Positions 45,391-57,596 are shown, numbered from the stretch's first letter. The stretch is 64,000 nucleotides of DNA from Bremia lactucae (GCF_004359215.1 NC_090619.1:3562705-3626704); one strand, 5' to 3'. Translations and numbers: made by a program. The notes: generated from the letters alone by a model not told the origin.

Positions 45391-45591
45391 ACCGACCGCT
45401 TCGTTTCGAATCATAGTTCCAGACTCGATACCCCCTTTACTTCTTGTGAATATCCCAAACATGTATCCAAATGGTTTTTTGCCCAGCTATAGACATTTTG
45501 CCTTGCTAATGTGCCCGTAAAACCTGGAACCCTCCCAAAACACTTATGTGCGAAGGTCCGGCTTGGTTCCAAAGCACATTTCGAACAGAGT
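45391..45591 (-). pseudogene. Copia integrase end, left of LINE insertion
   Basis: The minus strand reads TLFEMCFGTKPDLR, then KPFGYMFGI and RGYRVWN in shifting frames: the end of a copia integrase. Its start is on the other side of the LINE, at 54600-54980, where TCVACPNKTLFEM is cut at the same Phe-Glu-Met codons. Confidence 0.7.
45576..45591. repeat. LINE target site duplication, left
   Basis: acatttcgaacagagt, identical to 54600-54615. The two copies bracket the LINE exactly. Confidence 0.85.
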
Positions 45592-45700
45592 GAGTGAGAA
45601 GGTGAGGTACATTGAGATACTTCTAGAGATCCCTATGGCCGTGTTAGTGTCCTATATACTATGCAGCTCTACAGAAGGCAGATCTCGGTCGATCGTGCTG

Positions 45701-48100
45701 TCACTGCTGAGCATTCCGGTCCACGAGGGTCCGGAGTGCGAGTGTATGCTCTCGCGTTGTTCGTGTTGGCGTGGCGACAAGCGTGACTTCATTCAGCGCT
45801 GTTTGGCGCGTTGTAATCCACTGTCGAACGTCGTTGTTCAGGTGTTCTGCAAGTTCCATGATGATTGGACGTCCGTCCTCTGCAGTCGTCTGCTGAGAGA
45901 GAGCCGTGTCCATCGCGATGTTGGCTGCTCGGTCGGCCATCTTGCTATGCTCGCGGTAATGATGCGTCCAGCTGCGAATGCCGAGCCCGTCCGCGCATCG
46001 TCTCGCTTTCAGATAGAGTTGTCGCAGTCGAGGCTGTATCGGTACCCTGTGGCGTTGGTGCTGCCGGATGATCATATTGCTGTCTCCGATCACGTGCAAC
46101 GGGCTGTAGCAAGCTGCCGCGGCTCGACGTTGTCCGTGGATGAGCCCCCAGTACTCGGCCGTGTTGTTGGTCGTGTCGACTCGCGCATACGACATGCTGG
46201 ACGCCCAGCAGATGTCTGTGGCGTGCGTGTCGATGTCGAGTCGCACGATGACCAAGCCTGACCCTCCGGGCCCTGGGTTGCCTCTCGATCCTCCATCGAA
46301 GAAAAGCAAGAAGACGGAGCGCGACGCGAGTGGTCGTGGACATGTGCGGTCGCGGTCGCGTTCCGACAGCAGGTCCTGAAGGGTGGCCACGAGCACCGCC
46401 ATCACCCTCCCTCTCGGAGTTCGGTGCGCATCGCTGTCGAAGTCTCGCATGAGGTGTCCGAGAGAACTGAGTCCACCGTGGATAGAGGCGTTAATGACGG
46501 CTCTCATCACGGTCGCTGAGGCGGTCGGTTCGTGTCGCAGTCGGAGTCGTGCACACCAGATGGAATGCAGCGTTGCGACCGCCGTGTGCCGCCAGAGTAG
46601 GCTGGCCACTGGGTAGAGCTCGTCGCGCAACGGTTCCTCATCCTCCTCGTCACTCAGAGTGGCACGAACAGCGTTCCAAGCCCGCTCGGGTGTCTCAGGC
46701 ATCTCGAGGCTGAAACACACACGTCGTGCGTCGTTTATGACGTTCTCGCCGAGTTGTTGCCAGCGTGCGCGGAAGTCTGCCCACGCCGTCGCCGCGACTA
46801 GACAGTCCCAGAAAACGTGCTTGACGTTGGTGTGTTCAACGTCGCTGCCTGAGGAGTGCGGGCACGTGAGGTTGCTGCTATCGTGGTTCCAGAGGTTAAG
46901 CTTGTTCGCCTTGAGCCGGAAAACGGTCTGCGCTGCGTATGGAGAAAGACCGGGAACTCGCTGCGTCTCGGTCCATTTGATCTGCCGCATTTCATCGAAC
47001 ACAGTCGAGCTGCTGCTTGCCTGTCTGGCCAGCGCATCATCGCGTGCCTTCTCTCCCTTCTCTCGACGTCTTCGTGTCACCATCCGCCTGTACTGCTTCC
47101 TTCTTGGTCGCCACCGCCCTTCACCATTGTAGAGACTCACGAGCCGCGAGAGTACCGGATATCCCTGGAACGTGACTGTACTGCCCGGCACGTCTGCCGA
47201 TGCTTCACGCTCGCAGTCGCTCATCGATGCCACTGTACGTGGATCGCGTTGCAGTAGAGCGTCCAAGTAGATGATGCTGTCCCCGTTGTCCGTTAGCATC
47301 CACGAGTGGTGCTGCTGCAACTCCACATTGACCGGTCTCAGTAACGTCGGTGTGTGCGGACGGTAGAGAAGCTGCGGAAAGTTGATCAAGAGTGTTTCAC
47401 AAAGGCGCTCCGCTGCCCGTCGAGTCGACGGCCGTGGATCCGGATACTCGCGCATCTGGAACGTGATCTCGCCTCTCCTGCTCCACGACCACTCGATGAC
47501 ATCTCCGAGCGTTCGCCGACAGTCTGTCGCTCGTGCAAAGTCGCCAACTTTAGAAAGAGCTCCATGACCATTGTGTAGCCAGGTCGCGGTATCCAGTGTC
47601 GCGTGCCGGAGCCACTCGTCGCAAAAGGCTCGCCTGTGATCCGCCCATCGCCGCACCAGATCCGCCACTCTCGTCATCGTGGTGGCATCGATGCTATATA
47701 CCACCTCGCCATCGTGCCACCGCGCATTGCTGAGGCTGGTTCGCATTGCCTCACGGGCGTCCCGCACAAGCCGATGCTCCGCTGCCGAGAGGGTGCCGCC
47801 GTGCACGGATCGCACGACTGCTGCTCCGGATGCCCACATCGTCGAGCCGTAGAAGTTGGCGTCTTTCGCCGTTATATCGAACCTCGGGGTGAGATAGACG
47901 TCAGCGCCCTGCCGCCCTGCCATTATGATGTCACCGATGGTCCGCCCGGCTCCTGTCGATCCCGACGCCCACCGTCCAACTGTCATTGCCGCCATGGTGA
48001 GAAGCTCCGCTTGAATATTCGGAACTGCAATCCCGCCTTCAAGTATGGGTAGCTCGGCCTGCATCTCGCCCATCCAAGCTCGAACCTGCTTGCCATCTCG
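45701..48100 (-). CDS. LINE ORF2, RT end, zinc segment and RNase H
   Basis: The last frame of ORF2 runs 790 codons to the stop at 45701. It contains a Cys/His segment ([20 protein letters not shown] then WDC) typical of the region after LINE RT, and a complete type I RNase [35 protein letters not shown] and DRAANIAMD supply the Asp-Glu-Asp-Asp set. The RNase H removes the RNA template after reverse transcription. A frameshift near 48050 separates it from the RT frame, so ORF2 is not intact as written. Confidence 0.85.
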   Translation of the reverse strand, partial: RDGKQVRAWMGEMQAELPILEGGIAVPNIQAELLTMAAMTVGRWASGSTGAGRTIGDIIMAGRQGADVYLTPRFDITAKDANFYGSTMWASGAAVVRSVHGGTLSAAEHRLVRDAREAMRTSLSNARWHDGEVVYSIDATTMTRVADLVRRWADHRRAFCDEWLRHATLDTATWLHNGHGALSKVGDFARATDCRRTLGDVIEWSWSRRGEITFQMREYPDPRPSTRRAAERLCETLLINFPQLLYRPHTPTLLRPVNVELQQHHSWMLTDNGDSIIYLDALLQRDPRTVASMSDCEREASADVPGSTVTFQGYPVLSRLVSLYNGEGRWRPRRKQYRRMVTRRRREKGEKARDDALARQASSSSTVFDEMRQIKWTETQRVPGLSPYAAQTVFRLKANKLNLWNHDSSNLTCPHSSGSDVEHTNVKHVFWDCLVAATAWADFRARWQQLGENVINDARRVCFSLEMPETPERAWNAVRATLSDEEDEEPLRDELYPVASLLWRHTAVATLHSIWCARLRLRHEPTASATVMRAVINASIHGGLSSLGHLMRDFDSDAHRTPRGRVMAVLVATLQDLLSERDRDRTCPRPLASRSVFLLFFDGGSRGNPGPGGSGLVIVRLDIDTHATDICWASSMSYARVDTTNNTAEYWGLIHGQRRAAAACYSPLHVIGDSNMIIRQHQRHRVPIQPRLRQLYLKARRCADGLGIRSWTHHYREHSKMADRAANIAMDTALSQQTTAEDGRPIIMELAEHLNNDVRQWITTRQTALNEVTLVATPTRTTREHTLALRTLVDRNAQQ

Positions 48101-49605
48101 TTTGCCCCAGACAAAGCGTTTGACGAGTTGCTGTAGTTGGTCGACACAGTTGCTTTATGTGGCCAGACGTGCCTGGCAACGAAGACGATCTTTGGTACAA
48201 TGACCGCTGCAGCCAACGCGGCTCGTTGCCCTACTGTGTTAGTTTTGGCCCGCGCGAGGTGCAATCTCGCGTTGATCGAGCTGACACACGCTTCCCAGTT
48301 GGCCTTCGTCGCGTCACCAACACTGACTTGAATACTGAGGTACCTGCAGTGCTCGCCGTCGCGCAAGAGCTTCACATCACCAAGAGAGGCGGGATCAATG
48401 ACGACACCACTGCGGAGAGGAATAGCCATGGACTTGCTGGCGTTGACTCGAAGTCCGGATGCCGTGCCGAACTGTGCGAGGATCTCCAACACCCTGCTGA
48501 CTTTCTGTGGAGACCGGACGAAGACAGCCGTATCGTCGGCGTACCCATAGATCTTCACATTAATCTGTTTGGATCGGCTACTGAGGACTACACCTTCGAG
48601 TTCTGTCGTATTCTCGATCTTCTCGTAGAGTAGCTCTAGTGCCAAGACGAAGAGCAGCGGTGCGAGTGGGCAGCCTTGCCGAATGCCGCACGTGACGCCG
48701 AGCCAACTCGACAGGTAGCCGTTCACTAGGAAGCGGCATCACGTGTTCTCGTGCAGGATTCCCACAAGCCGCACGAAATTGTCAGGGAATCCCAGGTATC
48801 GCAGCGCCGCGAAGAGGAAAAGCCGGCTGAGAGAGTCGTACGCCTTCGCGAAGTCGAGTAGCATCGCGAGTCCCTGAGCAAGGTTCTCATCCTCTCTAGC
48901 AGCGATCCTCACCGCCACGAACAGATCGAGGATGGTGTTCATCTCTCTGTTTGGCACGAAGCCGGCCTGCAGCGGGTGCACGGTGCGAGGCAAGAGGGCT
49001 CGCAGACAGGTCGCGTACAATCGCGTGAAGATCTTGTAGTCCGAGTTCAGGAGTGCGATCGGGCGGAAATCGAGTGGCCGCGCCGCACTCCGGTTCTTCT
49101 TGATGCCTGACACGTGCGAGTCACTGAACGACCTCGGCACTGACTCACCCTCGGTCCACCAGTTGAACATCCGTGTGAGCAGAGGGATAAGGTCGTCGAT
49201 AGATCGCTTGATCGCTTGATCGCGGTACCAGTCGTTGCTCAGCTCGTCGGGGCCGCACGTTTTGCCGCGTTGGCACTTGCGGATCGACTTCCGTACCTCG
49301 AGCTCTGTCTTCACGCAGTTCAGTCGCTGCAGCTCGGGACTGGCGCTCGTGGTGGCAGTGAGCGGATTAAGTCCTCGATCTTGCCGCTGTCTGCTTCCGG
49401 TTGCTGCATGACGGCTTGCCAGCCAACACGCATGTCCTCGGCCAGCTCTCTCGAGCGAGTGGGACCATGCTGCGCCCGTCCACCGAGTGAATATACCGTG
49501 TTGTCGAGGAACTTGTTCGACACCCTCTGGTAGAACGCTCGTGTCGAGCGCGCCGAGTGGTACGTGTGGCTCCGCACCAGTCTCCTCCGCTTCGACGTTT
49601 GCCAT
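47983..49605 (-). pseudogene. LINE ORF2, reverse transcriptase
   Basis: Two frames (49605-48739 and 48726-47983) carry RT: FRPIALLNSDYKIFTRLYAT, LLDFAKAYDSLSRLFLF with the first catalytic Asp, [18 protein letters not shown], and [14 protein letters not shown] with the Asp pair. The catalytic residues are all present; a frameshift and stop near 48730 divide the domain. Confidence 0.85.
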
Positions 49606-49905
49606 TTGGCTCTGCAGTTGGCGACCTCTCTTCGCAGCGACTGCACTCGCTCGGCGCTCGTGTCACCAACAGTGTTTAGCGTGGCCTGGTTGCGCGCTTC
49701 GAGCAGAACGGCCTTGAGCTTGATATTGAGGCGCTCAAGCTTCTGTCGGTACCCTGCTGCCGCTTTGCTCTGTGCATCGTTCTTTGCAGCTAAATACGTA
49801 CGCGAAGACTGGTCTTCTTATCGTCCCACCACAAAGCCGACGCCTTCGCGCGTGCCGTCGGGTCGCTGAAAGCTGACTCTATACCATCGAGCTCAGACTC
49901 TGCTG

Positions 49906-50925
49906 TTAAGAAAAAGTCTGCCGTGACACGCGCTGTTGAGGCCGCAGCGTATTGCGTGGCGGGTAGACCTTCCGCGGCTTCTTCACCTGGACCACTTTGT
50001 CAGGCGCAGCTATGCGGATCTCCACTCCGTCATGGTCCGAGAACGGTTCCGGTACAGAGGTGGTAACGAGCCGAACCCGATCCTTGCTGCAGTACCAACG
50101 GTCTAAGCGACTGCTTGCGCTGCAACCGCCGGGTCGCGTGTAGTGGTAAGTGTGATGTCGCGCGTGGAATTCGTGCACCTCCTGTTCCTGCAACGCTCTG
50201 TCGGCTTCGTCCTGCTGGGTGTCGACGAGAGCACGCTCCCGGAGCAGCAGCCGGAGAGCCTTGGAGTCGTGGGAGCGGCTGCTCGGCGGGTGCGATCGAT
50301 CGACCACAGGGTTGAGTGTGCAATTAACGTCACCCCCGAGGAAGACCGGCCCTGGTTCGTCGGCGAGCAACTCACGCAGCATGTCGAACGCTTCTCGCTT
50401 CGCCAGTTGGGTCGGCGCATAACAATTGACTATCACGATCTCAGCGTTGTGGAGCAAGACCCTGACGGCCATCCAATGCGCTGTCCAGTCGGACTCTCGG
50501 ACCGGCGTGAGCTGTGTGATCATGCTGTACGGGTTCAGCAGGATCCCGTCTCCGCCCGAGCGCCCCGTACTTGGGCTCCACGCCGACAGCCGACGCCCAG
50601 CCCCCTTGTAGCCCCACGCGCCGCAGTATCTCTTCTCGATCTCGTCGATGTCGTCCGCCGGCACACGCGTCTCCTTTATGCAGACAATGTCGAGTTGCCC
50701 TGCTTCTTGTTGCTGCCGAAAATGCGAGAACCGCGCGACTTGTCTTGTTGCTTCCGCCCCGATGCCGCATACGTTCTGTGTGACCAGGCTGCATGTCCGA
50801 TCTCTGCGACTGATGCGAGTGTGCTTGCGTTGTCGGACTGTCTGTTGCGAGACGCTTCCGACGGGTGGACTCGTGTTTGTGCCCGCAAAGCCCTTAATAG
50901 CGAGGCGCAGCCTTGTCGCTGCCAA
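49906..50925 (-). CDS. LINE ORF2, AP-type endonuclease
   Basis: A 339-residue frame from ATG holds the full set of APE motifs: VTQNVCGIG, DIVCIKETRV (catalytic Glu), VIVNCYAPTQ, FLGGDVNCTLNPV (Asp/Asn), SSRLDRWYCS and PFSDHDGVEI (SDH). It nicks the target before reverse transcription. A stop near 49906 separates it from RT. Confidence 0.85.
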   Translation of the reverse strand: MAATRLRLAIKGFAGTNTSPPVGSVSQQTVRQRKHTRISRRDRTCSLVTQNVCGIGAEATRQVARFSHFRQQQEAGQLDIVCIKETRVPADDIDEIEKRYCGAWGYKGAGRRLSAWSPSTGRSGGDGILLNPYSMITQLTPVRESDWTAHWMAVRVLLHNAEIVIVNCYAPTQLAKREAFDMLRELLADEPGPVFLGGDVNCTLNPVVDRSHPPSSRSHDSKALRLLLRERALVDTQQDEADRALQEQEVHEFHARHHTYHYTRPGGCSASSRLDRWYCSKDRVRLVTTSVPEPFSDHDGVEIRIAAPDKVVQVKKPRKVYPPRNTLRPQQRVSRQTFS

Positions 50926-51025
50926 CTTCGCACAACGTGAGTGCCCGAGCCCACGACCGTGTCTTCGTCACATCCGCGACGAGAGCCCGCACTTCTGGGT
51001 CTTTCATCCACACGTCGGCTTTAGC

Positions 51026-54000
51026 CTACGGTAAAACGATGCCAGTCACTTCCTCGGGCACAAAACGCGACGGCATCACGAGGCTGGCGATGCTCAGTAC
51101 CACCCATTGATCAGGATCTAGCTGCAAATAAGTGAGGGCTGTGAGCAGCGTTTTGTCGTGGTTTTCAAGGCGTTTCCACCAATCAACGCTGTCCGTGATG
51201 GCCCAGCGCGTCGGACCTTGCGGCATCGCAGTTGCGGCTCTAACTTGATCGCGGCAGAGTTTGCGTACTGCCGGCGGTAGCGAGTCGTCTGTCTCGTGAT
51301 AGCTCATGAGCTGAAGCTGTGCTTGACTGCCGACTGCATGCTCGATGTTGCATAGCGTCTTATAGTCGATCGAGCGTATCGCTGCCAGGGGGTACGGGAG
51401 GCTGCGCATGACCTCAGCGATTGCGTCCACATGCGTTCTGACTCCACTTCGCAAGATCGCCGGTTGCTGGAGTTGGCCGCTTCTTGGTACTTGGGTTCGC
51501 ACGCCTCCATTTCTCGACCGCATGGATGTTTGCGTTTTGCCGTCGCTTACGTTCATCCCTCTCCGCTTGCTTCAGCGTGCGAAGGACCTCCATAGATGCC
51601 ACGAGTCGCTTCGCCCTGTCTTCGATCTCGCTTGCCGGTAGCTCAATCTGTGTGGCTGGGGCGTCCGCTGGACGCTTGTGCGGCAGGGTACCGGAGAGAG
51701 TAGCGGCATGATCACTGTTCGCGCGATACTGCGCTGCCGCGCTGTCGCGTGCCTCGATGACGGAGTCAGACAACTGCGGTTGCACTCCTGCGTCGTGTAT
51801 GTCCGCTTTGTCACCTTCAGCACCATCCTTGCGCACTTGTTCGAGCTCGTCAGCGATGGCCGCGGCCAGTTCTGCCGGAATCGGGATGCGTTGTGCTCTT
51901 ATCGGCGGCGTAACCGCGCCGTCACCCAGCTCGTCGAGTCGCATTGTATCACTAAAAGATACACCGCTGCCGATCATGGTTACGTCGGGTGCATGCATGT
52001 CCTCGTCGGTGGGGTTGGTCTCCTCGCTGTCGGGCGGAGACGCTGGCTCGTGCGTCGGCACTGTGTCGTCGGCAGGATTGAGCGGTTCCGGCTGCGCCGG
52101 TGGCTTCGCTCCTTTGCGCCGCTTCGAAATGTACGACGAGAGGAGCCGATGAATGNGGAGAGAGTAGCGGCATGATCACTGTTCGCGCGATACTGCGCTG
52201 CCGCGCTGTCGCGTGCCTCGATGACGGAGTCAGACAACTGCGGTTGCATTCCTGCGTCGTGTGTGTCCGCTTTGTCACCTTCAGCACCATCCTTGCGCAC
52301 TTGTTCGAGCTCGTCAGCGATGGCCGCGGCCAGTTCTGCCGGAATCGGGATGCGTTGTGCTCTTATCGGCGGCGTAACCGCGCCGTCACCCAGCTCGTCG
52401 AGTCGCATTGTATCACTAAAAGATACACCGCTGCCGATCATGGTTACGTCGGGTGCATGCATGTTCTCGTCGGTGGGGTTGGTCTCCTCGCTGTCGGGCG
52501 GAGACGCTGGCTCGTGCGTCGGCACTGTGTCGTCGGCAGGTTTGAGCGGTTCCGGCTGCGCCGGTGGCTTTCCGCCGCTTCGAAATGTACGACGAGAGGA
52601 GCCGATGAATGGTGTTCTGGCTCTTCTTTCGGAGATCTTCTGCTTCGGCGTCCGGCGTTGCGCTTTGATTCTCTTGTTCCGCCTTGTCGATCTGCGGCAG
52701 CTCCTCCGTCAAAAACGTCTCTTTTGCGATCAGCTTCGCAAGCTTCTTTGCGAGTGCTGCGTGTACTCTCTCGGCCTTACCAGCTGCCGCAGCCGCGTCT
52801 CTCGCCTCGGCGTCAGCTGTACGGTAGCCATGCTCCAAGCTTGCCATCTCCGCATCGTTCGGCAGATCATGCCTCAACTCTGCCGGGCTGTCATCTTCCT
52901 CCATGCCTTCGCGCATGATCTCGTGTTCCAGTACTCGACCGTGCGCCTCGTGATACAGCGCCCTCGCGGCGGCTGCGTGCAGCTTCGTCTGATGTGCCTG
53001 AGGTAATTAGCGCGTCCACCCGGAGCTTTGCTTCCTGTACCTCTCCTTGGGCACAGGTAATTGCCACAGTCGTACCGCCGTCACCAGCGTCGTTGGTCTG
53101 TTCGTCCTCTTCGCTGGTTTTAGCAGGTTCCGGGCCTCCTCCACCACGCAGGTTGTCGAGTTTGGCGAGCGCCTCGGCATGAGAGAGCGTGGTTGCTCGT
53201 TTGTTCGTCGTCTGCTGCTTGCGCTGGCTCTGTGACGAGCTCGCGGACTTGTTCTTTGGCTTGGCCGTGGCCTGCTTCTTGTTCGTCACGTTGTTCTGGC
53301 ACTCACTCTGCACTTTGTTCGATGCCTTCGGTGTTTTGCTCATGTTTGCGGACTTTGGCATCGTTGCAGTCACGTTGGCGTTTCCCTTTTGTGCCTGGGA
53401 TACCTTGTCTGCGTCCTTCTGCAGCTTCTTGGACTTCTTCGCATTGCCAGGATCGAACCAGCCGCCATTGCCTTGATCCTCTTTCGATGTTCTTTTGTTC
53501 GCCATCTCCGTTGTAGCTGCACCTCTGCTGCGCTCCACTGTTCTTGCCGGGTCTTCTGTGCACTTCCCTGTTCCGTCCGAGACGGGCGGAGCCGACCGCG
53601 CAGCTTCCACTCTCAAGAGAATTGAAGATTTGCGCGCGGCAGCCTGCAGCCGAGTCGACGTGGCGGCCAGTCCGTCAGAGATCTCCTTCACGTGCTCGAG
53701 ACGGCCTTTGACGTCGAGGTGCTTGAGCGTTAGTTCAGGTACTAGCCGCGTCGGTGGGTAGGTGCCCCAAATGAGCGGTGGTGTTCAATCAGCACGTCGC
53801 CTTCCTTCTGAGCGCATCGTGCAATCGAATGATGCGGAGAGTAGCACCTAAAGCACAGGACACGCTGGAAGTGCCGAAAATGGAAGAGGAAGATCGAAAC
53901 GCCGGATGCCTCTATGTGTGTAACGAGCCTGAGCTGCGCCGGGCAGACATCAGAGTCGAACGTCGCGAGGAAAAAGTTCGAGTCGTAAAACTCTGCAAGC

Positions 54001-54493
54001 GCGGCATTCGCACGAGTGGCGGGATGACAGCGACCACCCGTCCCTCGAGGTACGACTCGAAGAACTCGAGCATCGCCACTCGCATAACGCGGGTGTGTGT
54101 GCACGCGAGGAAGCCAGGTGGTTCGGCAAGCACGATGCTTCCCATCAACCACGCCGCGAGTGCTTCTTCCTCCAGCGGGATCATCGGGCGTAGATCGTTG
54201 TCCGGCTTCGCCTTCCACGGTCGAGTAGCAACCTGCACCCAGCCGCGCTGGCGCTCGTCGGGACTTTGCTGTTCTCCCCCCTTGCGCACTGCGTCTTTGT
54301 AGCTCGATGTTGTCGGACCTGCAGCACCACCGCCGCTAGTTGCCTGCGCCGCTCCCGGCGTCACTGGAGTTGCGCCCGATACCCCCATTGCCTTGTTCGA
54401 GCCTGCAGCAGGTTCCGCCTCCGCCCCACCTCGCTGTGCCGCGTCCTCTGCGTCTGTCGGCGGCGCATGGTCCTGCGGGCGATGATCGTTCAT
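51026..54493 (-). pseudogene. LINE ORF1 (RRM-like, zinc knuckle, Lys-rich)
   Basis: From ATG 54493, 107 bp inside the 5' end, the frame gives an Ala/Gly/Pro-rich start, SYKDAVRKGGEQQ, a PMIPLEEEALAAWLMGS region, then after a shift ALAEFYDSNFFLATFDSDV and a CCHC knuckle (LCFRCYSPHHSIARC). Downstream frames are Lys/Ser-rich (53691-52891), helical (52916-52530), then acidic and Arg-rich ending near 51026. ORF1 proteins bind the element RNA. The n at 52156 and its flanking duplication break the frame artificially; other shifts may be real. Confidence 0.7.
51693..52611. repeat. Direct duplication around n (assembly overlap)
   Basis: 51693-52155 and 52157-52611 are the same sequence apart from a few substitutions and a small deletion, starting ggagagagtagcggcatgat and ending gaggagccgatgaatg. 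The left copy ends and the right copy starts exactly at the n. Confidence 0.85.
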
Positions 54494-54599
54494 CGGCCCC
54501 CCCGCCGCCGTCCGGCGGACGAGGCATTTCCGTCGTCATTTCTTGTCCTTGCAATAAAACCGTCGAGCTGTGTATTTCGCCACACAAATCGAGAAGTGG

Positions 54600-54615
54600 A
54601 CATTTCGAACAGAGT
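54600..54615. repeat. LINE target site duplication, right
   Basis: acatttcgaacagagt, identical to 45576-45591. Confidence 0.85.
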
Positions 54616-54980
54616 CTTGTTCGGGCAAGCTACGCATGTAATTCGATTGGTCAAATACGCGGCAGTGTTTTTAGCTTCATCCCACCACTTCTCCTCAGCT
54701 TGCATGTGGTAAGAATCGATCGTGCTCTCTCCGTGAGTGTTCGATTCATTCGTTCCGCTATACAGTTCTGTTCGGGCGAATTCGGTACTGTCGCTTGATG
54801 TACAATATCGGACTTCCGACAAACTTCTGCAAACCGCCTGTTCATATATTCTCCACCATTCTCTGTGCGAATACACTTGATCGTGATACTTGAACTTTTT
54901 TTTCATCATCGGCTTGAACTCAATGAATTTCTGCACCACGTTTCAGTAAAATACGCGAATGCCTAGCGCGAAGAGTCATC
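54600..54980 (-). pseudogene. Copia integrase core, right of LINE insertion
   Basis: From 54980 leftward, across frames: remnants of V-T-F-L-D-D-S-S-R, then VHQATVPNSPEQNCIAERMN and RTLTERARSILT with the catalytic Glu of the copia integrase, then AYLTNRITCVACPNKTLFEM. It continues at 45591 once the LINE is removed. Confidence 0.75.
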
Positions 54981-55074
54981 CAGAAATGTAACTACAAATA
55001 ATGGTAAAATTAGAGGAATGGCTCAAAGGAATAATGCGCAATAAAAATAAACCCCAAGATTTAAAGCTCAAAAG

Positions 55075-55174
55075 NNNNNNNNNNNNNNNNNNNNNNNNNN
55101 NNNNNNNNNNNNNNNNNNNNNNNNNNNNNNNNNNNNNNNNNNNNNNNNNNNNNNNNNNNNNNNNNNNNNNNNNN
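55075..55174. other. Assembly gap, 100 N
   Basis: Exactly one hundred N, a conventional size for a gap of unknown length. The copia integrase on its left has no continuation on its right. Confidence 0.95.
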
Positions 55175-55600
55175 CAAATTAAGCATATTGAAAACTACCC
55201 ATTCCTTTGCATTGGCCGTGAACAGAATAACGAGGGACCAAGTCTGGCAGCCGCGCGTTGTCAACAAGCAGCTCTGGGTTCTTTAATGATCGTTACTCTG
55301 ACCACCCTAATTGTGACATTTTTCGTGCCCGATTCCCCTATCTGCTGGTAGGCGGCTCGGCACTTGTTCTGGGAACATATCGCGATGTTTCCAAAGAACC
55401 TCAAAGAACGAACTGTCTTTCAAGGCCAAATTTCGCACATTTTCGCGCCAAATATGTCTATCTCTTGTTCATCGGATGGCAAACTGATGAAAGTCTTCGA
55501 GCGTCCACAAGCGTGTGGATGTCCTACGAGTAAGTGCGATGGCCTCACTTGCTGTTCGGTCGTTAGCATGACTGCACAAGATAATGCAGGCGGAATGTGA
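55175..55600 (+). pseudogene. Gypsy protease-RT linker fragment
   Basis: SISCSSDGKLMKVFERPQAC then GLTCCSVVSMTAQD matches the linker after protease in the gypsy element at 28516-28893, here on the plus strand. The protease itself is not readable. Confidence 0.6.
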
Positions 55601-56779
55601 TGGAATAGTGTTCAATGCGCGTCGTGTACATGTCGCATAGAACATTTGGGTGTGGCTGTGCATGGACGCGAAAGGTCATTCCTAGTGTCCAGCATATGGG
55701 TACATGCTGTACGAAACGTAGCAGGAAATGGCTAAAAGCAGTTGCTAAAGCGAGTGCTGCTTGTACGTACAAGTATAAGTAGGGATGACCAGTATTTGCT
55801 GACGTAGACGGCCATCTTAGGCTGAAAACACCATATTCAGCAACTGCAACATCTATCTTTTTTAATCCAGTATCAGCACCGGAGAGCAACATAGCTTGCT
55901 GCGCAATTGTACTTGGAAACTTTGAAGTGTACCCTCCTCGCAGCTTACTGTGAGGTCATACAGAACAGCGCTAAGTTGCAACTCGTGCTCGAGAGTATAT
56001 ACCTTATAAAGCCTTCTTTCTCTTACAGATCAATGCGCAAGCCCTGGGAAGGCACTTAACGCTTTAAGATCAAAAGGAGATCTGAGCTTTATTTAATAAT
56101 TTAATCTAATTTTATAAGAGCTAGGGTAAGGATTTACTAAGAAACATTTATTCTGAGTTGTTAATTAGAAGCGTCATCGAAAAAGGTAGTGACTTGTTTG
56201 CGACTGCAGTAGTTCTGTGGTCAAAACAAACGACCTATCTTAGTCGTTCTTTTAAATAGTGTCATTGAGTATGTTTTAGACTTCCGATTTTCTGAAGTTT
56301 AAAGATAGACATAGCCTATCGCAGATGTTTTTTGAATAGCGACATGGGGAACGGTAGTGGTTTTTATAATATAAGAAACGGCCAATCTCAATGCAGCCAA
56401 TATTATGCTATTATTGACGGTATAATATTATACGAATTGAAGCTGAAACATTTGCGTACAAGCGCATGCTAGTTTATGGTGAATCTTATGAGAAAAAGAT
56501 GAATGTAGCGACACGAAGGCGCCGTTGTAAGCTATCTGGTATTGCTCGTAAAAACTACTTGTTTTGCGCCTGACGGCCTTCTTGCTCGCCTTCTAATCGG
56601 ATGGTGATACAATTTCTTCGCCCACTTCGCGATTTCGCATCAGCAGTTTCGACGATCGAGTTTGAAAGGTGGAAAAAGAAGACGTTCCGTCCTGGGTTTG
56701 GTCGACAGCTTTCGGATGAACACTGCAACGGTACCGGCTCAAACACCGATAACACGAGAAGACGTAATCATTGAAGTAT
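55601..56779. other. No gene recognised
   Basis: AT-rich sequence between a gypsy linker and a gypsy RT. By position it should be decayed gypsy, but no motif is readable. Confidence 0.35.
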
Positions 56780-57596
56780 CTCAAAGAGTGCCATCTTTTC
56801 GTCAATGGATCTGATATATGGGTTCTTTCAGAACCTTATGCGTGAACAGGATATACCGTTTACAACAGTAAGTACCCAAGCAGAATGCTTTGGAGAGGGC
56901 TAGATATGCCATTGGGGCTTAGTAATGGCCCTGCAACATTCAACAATGTGTTATATATCTGTTGAGATCGGGGCGCACCGAATTATTTTGATGACGGCTT
57001 TAGTCAAGCCATAAACTGAAACTAGGACGTTTAAGTACACCGTGCTCATGTTCGAAAGGTTCTAACACTTATGCGTAAGCATAATTTGTATGCAAATCTC
57101 AAAAACTGTATATTCGCTGCAAGCGAAATACCATTTCTTGTGTGCATTGTGGTTAAAAATGTTGTTCGCGCTGATCCTGAAAACATGAAGGCGATCGCTC
57201 AATGACCTATGCCATCAGATGTCAAGGGACTCCGTAAGTTTCGCGGCTTAGCGGCGTACTTACATAAGTACTCGCGCAACTATGCCGAAATGACAGTACA
57301 TTTTTTCGTTTTACTAAAGAAAAATGTAACATGGTCATGGAACGCTGATTGTCAGCGTTCCATTGAAGGTATCAAGTAAAGCTTGATGCAATCGCCATCT
57401 TTGGCGATTGCAAAAACCAAGATATATCATTTCATGTGGTCTGTGACGCCAGCAATTTTGCAATCGGCTGTGCGTTAATGCAATATGATACAGACGGCGC
57501 AGAGCGCGTCGTCTGCTATCAGTCTCGTCAGCTTAATTTGCTGAGTGCAATTATGGAGTGCGTGACAAGGAACTCCTTGCCATGAGCTATGCACTG
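56780..57596 (+). pseudogene. Gypsy RT-RNase H remnant, cut by an LTR
   Basis: Broken frames read DLIYGFFQNLMREQDIPFTT, SLQAKYHFLC, LRKFRGLAAYLHKYSRNYAE and RDKELLAMSYAL. The RNase H stops inside that last block, where the LTR at 57597 begins, so another gypsy has inserted here. Confidence 0.7.

Larger units (their letters stand above)
45592..54599 (-). mobile_element. Long APE-type LINE with RNase H, inserted in copia
   Basis: A 9.0-kb GC-rich non-LTR retrotransposon lies between perfect 16-bp target duplications inside a copia integrase. Its 5' end is at 54599 and its 3' end, without a poly(A) tail (…ctcaccttctcactc), at 45592. ORF1 encodes an RRM/zinc-knuckle protein, ORF2 an apurinic endonuclease, RT and RNase H. 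About 460 bp within ORF1 are duplicated around the n at 52156, probably an assembly artefact, so the true length is nearer 8.5 kb. Presence of APE and a C-terminal RNase H points to an I-like group; the exact clade was not determined. Confidence 0.85.

Noticed and set aside
46383..50940. Many plus-strand ORFs of 60-265 codons across the LINE
   Set aside because: High GC content leaves antisense frames open. The endonuclease, RT and RNase H motifs are all on the minus strand.
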